DNA of 13,011 nt, taken from NCBI GenBank assembly GCA_025929005.1, contig JAICND010000009.1:1-13011 (forward strand). The letters are read 5' to 3'. Source of the DNA: Acidimicrobiia bacterium. GTDB taxonomy: Bacteria > Actinomycetota > Acidimicrobiia > Spongiisociales > ZC4RG35. The notes under the pieces are model-generated. The model did not search any database and was not told the origin of the DNA. It saw only the letters and a program-made list of their open reading frames with translations. Positions within the stretch are counted from its first letter, which is position 1; each line of letters begins with the position of its first letter. Below are positions 7,444-13,011 of the stretch, in pieces. Both the position numbers and the translations under genes were made by a program.

Positions 7444-7489
7444 CTCACGTCTCACGTCTCACGTCTCGCGCCTCACCTCGTCCGTCTCA
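7444..7489 (-). repeat. Right heptamer array (TGAGACG on the minus strand), inverted relative to the left array
   Basis: On the plus strand: CGTCTCA at 7448 and 7455, CGTCTCG at 7462, CGCCTCA at 7469, a degenerate spacer, then CGTCTCA at 7483. In the CTCACGT register, three perfect copies cover 7444-7464, giving a 21-base perfect inverted match with 6918-6938. Any transcript crossing both arrays could fold them into a stem around a loop of about 505 bases. Confidence 0.9.
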
Positions 7490-7515
7490 TCCCTTTGTGA
7501 CCGGCACTGAGCCGC

Positions 7516-9066
7516 TCATAAAGGAATGTTCCCATGTTTCTTCTGAGGCATGTGTTCTCGTTTAGTCCGCAACATCTCGAAGGCCCGGATCAGCTTGTTC
7601 CGCGTTTCCCGGGGCTCGATGACTTCGTCGACCAATCCGAGTTCGGCCGCTCGGTAGGGGTTGTTGAACGTCTGCTCGTAGTCACTGATCAGTTCTGCCC
7701 TGCGCTCCTCGACGTCTTCGGCTTCCTGTAGCTCGCGGCGAAAGATCACGTTCACTGCACCTTGCGCACCCATGACCGCGATCTCGGCCGAGGGCCAGGC
7801 AAAGACCAGGTCTGCCCGGACGCCGCGGGCGTTCATGACCAGATAGGCGCCCCCATATGCCTTACGGGTGATCACAGAGACGCGAGGCACCGTCGCCTCG
7901 CAGTAGGCATAGAGGAGCTTGGCTCCATGTCGGATGATCCCTCCGTGTTCCTGATCCACTCCGGGAAGAAACCCGGGCACGTCGACGAAGGTGACGAGCG
8001 GGATATTGAAGGAGTCGCAGAATCGGACGAAGCGGGCGCCCTTTTCCGAGGCACTGATGTCCAGGGTGCCGGCCAGGACGGCGGGCTGGTTGGCGACGAT
8101 GCCGACCGAGTTGCCGTCGAGGCGGGCAAAACCGACGATCAGGTTTCGAGCCCAGTGTTCGTGGATCTGGAAGAACTCGCCGTCGTCGACGACGGCTTCG
8201 ATCACGTGGACGACGTCGTATGGCTGGTTGGAGGAGTCTGGCATGATCCGATCGAGGGCATCGTCCATCCGGTCTCGGCTGTCGGTCGGCGGGAAGTAGG
8301 GGGGGAGCTCCAGGTTGTTCTGAGGAAAGAACGAGAGCATGTATCTGACCGCATCGAGCGCGTCACGGCCGGTTGGGAATACGAGATGGGTGACCCCCGA
8401 GGTGGAGGCATGCGTGAAGGCTCCACCCAACTCCTCGAAGCTGACCTCTTCACCCGTTACAGCCTTGATGACGTCGGGGCCGGTGATGAACATGTGCGAC
8501 GACTGATCGACCTGGATTACAAAGTCGGTAATGGCCGGCGAGTAGACCGCACCTCCAGCGCAGGGGCCCATGATCACCGAGATCTGCGGGATCACGCCAG
8601 AGGCACGCACGTTTCTTTCGAAGATGCGACCGTACCCATCGAGTGACGCCACTCCTTCTTGAATCCTCGCTCCCCCCGAGTCTTTCAACCCGACGATGGG
8701 AGCTCCGACCTCCAGGGCGAGGTCCATCAGCTTGCAGATCTTGTCGGCCACGGCCTTGCCGAGGCTTCCTCCATATACGGTGAAGTCTTCGGCATACACG
8801 AACACGGTCCGGCCATCCACCATCCCGTATCCGGTGATGACCGCATCCCCGGGCGGGCGTTTCCCTTCAATTCCAAAGCCGCTCGCCTGGTGGCGGACAA
8901 ACATGTCCATTTCCTGGAAAGAGCCCTTGTCGAGCAGGGCGGCGACTCTCTCCCGGGCGGTGAGCTTGCCCTGCTCGTGTTGGCGGTCCACGGCACGCCG
9001 GCTGCCGGCGTGGAGGGCTTCGTCACGAAGCTTGCGGAGTTGTTCGATGCGAGCCTCGGTACCCAC
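7516..9066 (-). CDS. pccB: Acyl-CoA carboxylase beta subunit (carboxyltransferase), probably propionyl-CoA
   Basis: Transfers the carboxyl group from biotin to acyl-CoA; works with AccA. The crotonase-fold carboxyltransferase spans the whole protein. N-terminal half: GKLTARERVAALLD, KDSGGARIQEG and GPCAGGAVYSPA (first oxyanion region). C-terminal half: AGTLDISASEKGARFVRFCD, FVDVPGFLPG, HGAKLLYAYCEATVP, RKAYGGAYLVMN and AWPSAEIAVMGAQGAVN (second oxyanion region). An ATG at 9084 would give 522 residues, but GGAGG (9077-9073) sits six bases before a GTG at 9066, so the 516-residue form is preferred. The residue aligned to Asp422 of Streptomyces PccB, a specificity determinant, is Leu (about residue 409), so the substrate may not be propionyl-CoA alone. 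It diverges from birA with 46 bases between starts. Confidence 0.94.
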   Translation of the reverse strand: MGTEARIEQLRKLRDEALHAGSRRAVDRQHEQGKLTARERVAALLDKGSFQEMDMFVRHQASGFGIEGKRPPGDAVITGYGMVDGRTVFVYAEDFTVYGGSLGKAVADKICKLMDLALEVGAPIVGLKDSGGARIQEGVASLDGYGRIFERNVRASGVIPQISVIMGPCAGGAVYSPAITDFVIQVDQSSHMFITGPDVIKAVTGEEVSFEELGGAFTHASTSGVTHLVFPTGRDALDAVRYMLSFFPQNNLELPPYFPPTDSRDRMDDALDRIMPDSSNQPYDVVHVIEAVVDDGEFFQIHEHWARNLIVGFARLDGNSVGIVANQPAVLAGTLDISASEKGARFVRFCDSFNIPLVTFVDVPGFLPGVDQEHGGIIRHGAKLLYAYCEATVPRVSVITRKAYGGAYLVMNARGVRADLVFAWPSAEIAVMGAQGAVNVIFRRELQEAEDVEERRAELISDYEQTFNNPYRAAELGLVDEVIEPRETRNKLIRAFEMLRTKREHMPQKKHGNIPL

Positions 9067-9112
9067 AGAGGACCTCCGTATCATCTCCGACTTGGACTCG
9101 ACAGCCGCCGGA
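9067..9112. promoter_or_regulatory. Divergent pccB/birA intergenic region
   Basis: 46 bases separate the start of pccB (minus) from that of birA (plus). It holds the strong GGAGG ribosome-binding site of pccB at 9073-9077; birA has only a weak CCGGA directly before its ATG. Promoters for both genes must overlap here or lie within the opposite gene. No clear operator palindrome is seen. Confidence 0.45.
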
Positions 9113-9853
9113 ATGGCTACACCCTATTCGGTGCAGACCTTCGACGAGGTGACCTCCACCCAGGATCTGGCTGCCTCAATGGCGAACTCGGGGCCTGTCC
9201 TGGTCGTGGCGGGCCGCCAGATGGCCGGGCGGGGCAGGTCAGGAAGCCAATGGCTTAACGCCGAGAGGGCTATGGCCGCCAGTCTGGCGTTCGTACCACA
9301 CTGGCCTCGGAAGGATTGGTCATTGATTCCTCTCGTCGCGGGATTGGCGGCGGCTGAGGTGGTCGGACCTGAATGCCGCCTCAAGTGGCCCAACGATCTC
9401 TTGATCGACGCGACCAAGGTTGGTGGGGTCTTGAGCGAGGCCTCCGGCGACCTCGTCATCACGGGATGCGGCCTCAATCTCTATTGGCCAGATCGCCCTC
9501 CGGGCATCGCCGCCATCTATCCGGATGATCCGGGACCACTCCGACACATCGATCTAGCCCGGCACTGGGCGGACGCGCTCCTCAACCGACTTGCGAGGGG
9601 ACCTGGGGCCTGGGGCCGCGACGACTACGTGTCGCGGTCAGCCACGTTGGGTTCGCTTATCTCCTGGGAGCCGCGTGGGGAGGGAACCGCGATCGACATA
9701 GGTGATGACGGCGCCCTCGTGGTCATGACCGCCGAGGGTGAGGTTCGTCTCACGGCCGGGTCGGTGCGCCACGTCAGGAGTGAACCGCTCAGCCGAGGTC
9801 TTCTATCTCAGCCGCGGGCAAGCACGACGCCAAAAACGACGCAATCCGACTGA
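9113..9853 (+). CDS. birA: Biotin--[acetyl-CoA-carboxylase] ligase, catalytic form without DNA-binding domain
   Basis: Activates biotin to biotinyl-AMP and attaches it to the carrier lysine of carboxylases, here most likely Lys546 of the neighbouring AccA. 246 residues. Signatures: VTSTQDLA (13-20), biotinyl-AMP loop GRGRSG (39-44), KWPNDLL (91-97), KVGGVLSE (102-109) and TGCGLNL (117-123), followed by a small C-terminal SH3-like domain (about 178-222). There is no N-terminal helix-turn-helix, so it is a mono-functional ligase, not a repressor. The frame stays open upstream to 8696, but that part is antisense to pccB and unlike any ligase; the ATG at 9113 is directly followed by the family's N terminus. 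The last 20-25 residues are low complexity and overlap the convergent hydrolase gene by 65 bases. Confidence 0.92.
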   Translation: MATPYSVQTFDEVTSTQDLAASMANSGPVLVVAGRQMAGRGRSGSQWLNAERAMAASLAFVPHWPRKDWSLIPLVAGLAAAEVVGPECRLKWPNDLLIDATKVGGVLSEASGDLVITGCGLNLYWPDRPPGIAAIYPDDPGPLRHIDLARHWADALLNRLARGPGAWGRDDYVSRSATLGSLISWEPRGEGTAIDIGDDGALVVMTAEGEVRLTAGSVRHVRSEPLSRGLLSQPRASTTPKTTQSD

Positions 9854-10526
9854 AGGCGTCGGCGGCCGCAGCCGGCTCGTAGTCGGGTGAGCTGTCGTCG
9901 TAGAACGCGTGGCCGGCGTTTTCGTATAGCAGCCACTGTCCGTGGTCGTTTCGTCGCTGCGCCTCGTGGACCGTCTCGGCGACGATGAGAGTGTCGGCGG
10001 CCCCGAAAAGCCCCAGCACCGGCACTCCAAGATGATTGAGCATGTCCGCCACCTGATGGTCGCGTTGTTCGTCACCGGTTAGGGGCGTTGATACAACAAC
10101 GCACCCCCGAACCCATTGGCGGCGGGCGGCGAGAATCAAGGCGAAGCGACCACCGATGTCGAAACCGACCACACCGACCGCGCCCTGGATAGCCCAAAAC
10201 ACGTCCTCGCTCTGCAGAAACTCATATGCCTCGTCGAGGTCGGTCAGGATCTCGCGATCGGACCGCGCCTGATAGGCGAGAAGGGGCTCATCGTCACCGG
10301 GATACAGGTCGACGGCGAGACAGGCCAGCCCGCGCCGCGCTAGTCGGCGGGAAAAGTCCTTGTCCGTACTGCTTAATCCCCTGGCACCTGGAAGCAACAT
10401 AACGGTTGGGAATGTCCCGGCTTCGTCCGGGCGAGCCAGGTATCCACGGCGGTAGCCACTCCCAACAGGAACGTTCAGGTTCCCGTACATGATCGAGAAG
10501 GTGCCCTCATGAGGGAGCACGGCCAC
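9789..10526 (-). CDS. Dienelactone-hydrolase-like alpha/beta hydrolase with Asp at the nucleophile position
   Basis: 245 residues of the dienelactone hydrolase family: FPTVMLLPGARGLSSTDKDFSRRLARRG (39-66), AVDLYPG (71-77), nucleophile elbow VGFDIGG (120-126), VPVLGLFGAADTLI (168-181) with acid Asp178, and ENAGHAFYDD (202-211) with His206. In dienelactone hydrolases the elbow carries Cys (or Ser in related esterases); here it is Asp123, as in haloalkane dehalogenases and epoxide hydrolases of the wider fold. The rest of the triad is intact. The GTG start at 10526 is supported by GGAGG seven bases upstream. There is no signal peptide, so it is cytoplasmic. Its 3' end overlaps birA by 65 bases, convergently. 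Substrate unknown; dienelactone itself is unlikely to be the target. Confidence 0.82.
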   Translation of the reverse strand: MAVLPHEGTFSIMYGNLNVPVGSGYRRGYLARPDEAGTFPTVMLLPGARGLSSTDKDFSRRLARRGLACLAVDLYPGDDEPLLAYQARSDREILTDLDEAYEFLQSEDVFWAIQGAVGVVGFDIGGRFALILAARRQWVRGCVVVSTPLTGDEQRDHQVADMLNHLGVPVLGLFGAADTLIVAETVHEAQRRNDHGQWLLYENAGHAFYDDSSPDYEPAAAADAFSRIASFLASCLPAAEIEDLG

Positions 10527-10646
10527 TTTGGTTCCTCCGTCGGAGTTGATGCCCCGCGGGAGGCTAGTCGGGCTATCCCGTCCCCCCCTGGCGGGTTTAA
10601 AACATGGAACTTTTGGTAACGTCAGAACGTCTTACCTGGGAAGGCA
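10527..10646. promoter_or_regulatory. Divergent hydrolase/LCP intergenic region
   Basis: 120 bases between two divergent starts, so promoters in both directions are expected. Visible items are an AT-rich spot TTTAAAA near 10597, an inverted pair GGTAA (10615-10619) and TTACC (10632-10636) enclosing a direct repeat of ACGTC, and a CGGGA/TCCCG pair around 10560-10580. None is strong enough to name an operator or a -10 box. Confidence 0.3.
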
Positions 10647-11963
10647 ATGTCTCTTTCAACTGACCCCGCGCCTCCATCGACGCGTCCGCTTGTGCAACAC
10701 CGGTGGTGGAAGCGGTTGGTAATTTCGCTGCTGGTTCTTTGCAACCTTGCCGTTTTCGGCCTCTACTCGTCTCTTCGCTCGGCGCAGAACGCGTTCAGAG
10801 CGAACGTCAACGTCGTTGAGAACGTGGCGCCCGAACTCAACGTGCGTCCAACCGAAGCGCGTGAACCCTTGGTTTTTCTTGTTATCGGTTCCGACAGCCG
10901 GGCCCGGCTCGACAGCCTTCAAAACTTCGGTGAGGCGGCCGGCGAACGCAGCGACGTGATCATGCTCATCAAGCTCGATCCCACCAACAGCCATGCCCAG
11001 ATCCTGTCACTGCCCCGCGACCTTCTTGTCGAGATCCCGGGCCACGGGACCAACCGGATCAATGCCGCTTACGCCTTCGGCGGTGCTCCGCTCATGGTCC
11101 GGACCGTCAAAGAGGCAACCGGTCTACCGATTCACCACTACGTCGAGGTCGACTTTGTCGGCTTTCAGGCGATCGTAGATGAGGTCGGAGGGGTCACGAT
11201 CAACTTCCCGTACCCCGCCCGCGACGAAAACTCGGGTCTCCTAGTTGATGCCGGTCCGCAGCTTCTGAACGGCTCCCAGGCCCTCGCCTATGCGCGTTCC
11301 CGTCATTACCAGGAGCTTCAGGATGGCGAGTGGGTATCGGTCGAAGCAAGCGATATCGGCCGCACCAAACGCCAGCAACAGCTGGTGCTGGCGATCATCA
11401 GTGCCCTGAAGACGCCGTCTACCTTGACGGAAACTGGTGCGGTGGTCGGTTCTTTTGCCCAGCACCTCTCGGCCGACTCCGCCCTGATCGAGTCGTCGCT
11501 GATTCAACTCGCCTTCCAGATGCGCGGAATCTCCAGCGAGACAATCGAGACGGCCACACTTGCCAGTTACGGCGACGAATACAACGGGATGTCGGTTGTC
11601 CGGATGGATCAACCTCGTGCGGACGCCATGATCGCTTCGTTCCGTAACGGTCTCCCCATGAACGCGATAGCCGGGGAACCTCTGAAGCTTCAGGTGCTCA
11701 ATGGGAATGGCATCGCCGGTTCGGCCAGCAGGCTGTCGGAGATCCTGCAAGGCAAGGGTTTTGAGATCCTCGACGTGGGCGACGCCGATCGCAACGACTT
11801 CCCGGTAACAACCATCATCGTTCGACCTGAAGCCTTGAGCCAGGGTCGGTCAATCATCGACGCTCTCGGCTTTGGGGAGGTCACTGCGGGCTCCCTCGAC
11901 GCCTCCGTCGACGCCATTGTCATCGTCGGACTCGACGCAGACAGGACCCTCCAGAGCGGCTAG
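10647..11963 (+). CDS. LytR-CpsA-Psr (LCP) family cell-wall glycopolymer transferase with LytR_C domain
   Basis: LCP proteins attach teichoic acid, arabinogalactan or capsule-type polymers to peptidoglycan from undecaprenyl-linked precursors, outside the membrane. 438 residues: a basic cytoplasmic tail (1-23), a membrane anchor (about 24-43), the LCP domain (about 74-255) and a LytR_C domain (about 346-430, starting LKLQVLNGNGIAGSA). Expected LCP residues are present: GSDSR (81-85), RSD (101-103), LPRDLLVEIPG (122-132), TNRINAAYAFGG (135-146), YARSRH (215-220) and GRTKRQQQ (238-245), whose arginines and aspartate bind the pyrophosphate and Mg. GGGAAGG sits two bases before the ATG, closer than ideal. 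The next gene, a sugar-nucleotide dehydrogenase 52 bases downstream, fits an envelope polysaccharide locus. The polymer handled cannot be told. Confidence 0.93.
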   Translation: MSLSTDPAPPSTRPLVQHRWWKRLVISLLVLCNLAVFGLYSSLRSAQNAFRANVNVVENVAPELNVRPTEAREPLVFLVIGSDSRARLDSLQNFGEAAGERSDVIMLIKLDPTNSHAQILSLPRDLLVEIPGHGTNRINAAYAFGGAPLMVRTVKEATGLPIHHYVEVDFVGFQAIVDEVGGVTINFPYPARDENSGLLVDAGPQLLNGSQALAYARSRHYQELQDGEWVSVEASDIGRTKRQQQLVLAIISALKTPSTLTETGAVVGSFAQHLSADSALIESSLIQLAFQMRGISSETIETATLASYGDEYNGMSVVRMDQPRADAMIASFRNGLPMNAIAGEPLKLQVLNGNGIAGSASRLSEILQGKGFEILDVGDADRNDFPVTTIIVRPEALSQGRSIIDALGFGEVTAGSLDASVDAIVIVGLDADRTLQSG

Positions 11964-12015
11964 CTTGCTCCTACCGGAAGGCCCCAAGGGTGCAGCCACC
12001 GGGGAGGTTGGGAGT

Positions 12016-13011
12016 ATGAACATTGCAGTCGTTGGTGCGGGATATGTCGGCCTCGTGACAGCCGCCGGACTTGCCCATCTTCAACACAAAGTAAGAGTTG
12101 GTGAGGCAGACCCTGCCCGGGTGGCGCTTCTCGAGGCTGGCGGGGTTCCGATCTTCGAGGCCGGGTTGCCGGGACTGCTGGCGGAGGGCAGAGCTGCGGG
12201 CCGAATCTCCTTCCACACCTCGAATCAGGAGGCCGTGACCGATGCTGACCTCGTCTTTCTTTGTCTCCCCACCCCTCCGGACGCCGATGGGAGAGCGGAC
12301 CTCCGATTCATCCAAGGTGTGGTTGACGACCTTGCCCTGGTAGTCGGACCCGACACCGTCCTTGTTGTTAAGTCGACGGTCCCACCCGGCACCACGGTCT
12401 CGCTGCACAAACGGCTCGCCGACCTCGGGAGTGCGGCCCGACTCGTAGTGCACCCCGAGTTCTTGCGAGAAGGCACCGCAGTTGAAGACTTCCTGCACCC
12501 GGATCGGATCGTGGTCGGCGCCTTCGATAAAGACGACGCCAGGCGGGTTTCATTTCTCTATGACGCCCTGAACGCCCGGGTAGTCATCACCGATCCAACT
12601 TCGGCCGAGATGATCAAATACGCCTCGAACTCCTATCTGGCCGCCCGACTCACCTTCGCCAACGCTCTGGCCAACCTGAGTGAGGTGGTCGGAGCCGACA
12701 TCCTCGACGTGCTCCTCGGGGTGGGTTTGGATCACCGCATCGGACCCCATTTCCTCAAGCCCGGTCCCGGCTACGGAGGGTCGTGCTTTCCGAAGGACAC
12801 GATCGCCCTTATCGAAGTCGCCCGCGATGCCGGCTATGACTTTCGCCTGTTGCGAGCTGTCATCGAAGCCGACGAAGATCAGCGTCAACGGATCGCGACC
12901 AAGGTGAAGAATGCGGTCGGCGGTGACCTGGCGGGGCGCACCGTCGCCCTGTGGGGTCTGGCGTTCAAGGCCGGCACCGACGACGTCCGGGAGTCGCCCG
13001 CCGCCCGCATC
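12016..13011 (+). CDS. ugd: UDP-glucose 6-dehydrogenase family, N-terminal 332 residues (cut by window edge)
   Basis: NAD-dependent two-step oxidation of UDP-glucose to UDP-glucuronate, a precursor of envelope polysaccharides. NAD-binding GAGYVG (7-12); STVPPGT (120-126); HPEFLREG (146-153) with Glu152; AEMIKYASNS (197-206) with Lys201; and the active-site stretch PGYGGSCFPKD (251-261) with catalytic Cys257, Lys260 and Asp261. The last domain begins at VALWGLAFKAGTDDVRESPA and continues past the window. GGGGAGG eight bases before the ATG is a good ribosome-binding site. GDP-mannose and UDP-N-acetylhexosamine dehydrogenases share these motifs. The EFLREG form and the general pattern favour UDP-glucose, but substrate assignment within the family is not certain. 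Confidence 0.88.
   Translation, partial: MNIAVVGAGYVGLVTAAGLAHLQHKVRVGEADPARVALLEAGGVPIFEAGLPGLLAEGRAAGRISFHTSNQEAVTDADLVFLCLPTPPDADGRADLRFIQGVVDDLALVVGPDTVLVVKSTVPPGTTVSLHKRLADLGSAARLVVHPEFLREGTAVEDFLHPDRIVVGAFDKDDARRVSFLYDALNARVVITDPTSAEMIKYASNSYLAARLTFANALANLSEVVGADILDVLLGVGLDHRIGPHFLKPGPGYGGSCFPKDTIALIEVARDAGYDFRLLRAVIEADEDQRQRIATKVKNAVGGDLAGRTVALWGLAFKAGTDDVRESPAARI

Larger units (their letters stand above)
6911..7502. mobile_element. Putative IVS-like S23 cassette inserted between pccB and accA
   Basis: A compact unit comprising a left heptamer array (6918-6955), the S23-type gene (7037-7393, plus strand) and an inverted right heptamer array (7444-7489). Just outside both arrays lies GTGACC (6911-6916 and 7497-7502), within a 9-base match with one mismatch (TTGGTGACC at 6908, TTTGTGACC at 7494), a candidate target-site duplication. 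Removing one copy and the cassette would leave about 45 bases between pccB and accA, a normal operon spacing. S23-type genes are known from intervening sequences in 23S rRNA genes; that this is a mobile relative is inference. There is no transposase. Confidence 0.5.

Noticed and set aside
6918..7489. Heptamer arrays as a CRISPR array or ordinary minisatellite
   Set aside because: The units are 7 bases, contiguous and without spacers, and the two arrays are inverted around a gene, so CRISPR does not fit; a plain tandem repeat does not explain the inverted symmetry.
7762..8646. 294-residue plus-strand open frame within pccB
   Set aside because: It is antisense to strongly conserved carboxyltransferase motifs; open frames of this length opposite GC-rich genes are common.
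8696..9112. Upstream extension of the birA reading frame (about 139 extra residues)
   Set aside because: It lies entirely opposite pccB coding sequence, is Ser/Arg-rich without family resemblance, and the ligase motifs begin right after the ATG at 9113.

Overview
The window reads as one piece of an actinobacterial chromosome. It is GC-rich, with GTG as well as ATG starts and tightly packed genes. Markers for Actinomycetota are a fused biotin carboxylase/biotin carrier subunit, an LpdA-type flavoprotein, a LytR-CpsA-Psr protein with a LytR_C tail, and cell-wall-binding repeats. A deep-branching class such as Acidimicrobiia is my guess from gene content; nothing here proves it.

Layout from left to right. 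(1) The N-terminal part of a class A penicillin-binding protein runs off the left edge on the minus strand. (2) Divergent from it is the large (catalytic) subunit of a split methylmalonyl-CoA mutase, joined by a 4-base overlap to an LpdA-like NAD(P)H:quinone oxidoreductase. (3) Convergent with those is a minus-strand run: pccB (carboxyltransferase), then accA (biotin carboxylase plus biotin carrier), then a large exported protein with cell-wall-binding-like repeats and an unidentified C-terminal domain. (4) Between pccB and accA sits a foreign-looking cassette of about 0.57 kb: a gene for an S23-type four-helix-bundle protein on the plus strand, flanked by inverted arrays of a 7-base repeat and by a candidate short direct repeat. 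(5) birA (biotin ligase) diverges from pccB. (6) A dienelactone-hydrolase-like protein with Asp at the nucleophile position converges on birA, overlapping it by 65 bases. (7) A LytR-CpsA-Psr cell-wall glycopolymer transferase and the start of a UDP-glucose dehydrogenase form a plus-strand envelope pair running off the right edge.

Working together: BirA would biotinylate the AccA carrier lysine, AccA/PccB would carboxylate propionyl-CoA (or another short acyl-CoA) to methylmalonyl-CoA, and the mutase would convert it to succinyl-CoA. The mutase's cobalamin-binding subunit and the methylmalonyl-CoA epimerase are not in the window. The ends of the window are about the envelope: peptidoglycan synthesis, wall-polymer attachment and UDP-glucuronate supply.

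The most unusual object is the S23 cassette (about 6911-7502). It looks like a free-standing relative of the intervening sequences found in 23S rRNA genes, here inserted inside a protein-coding operon. No gene-free stretch exceeds about 150 bases; I see no rRNA, tRNA, CRISPR array, classical transposase or convincing intrinsic terminator.
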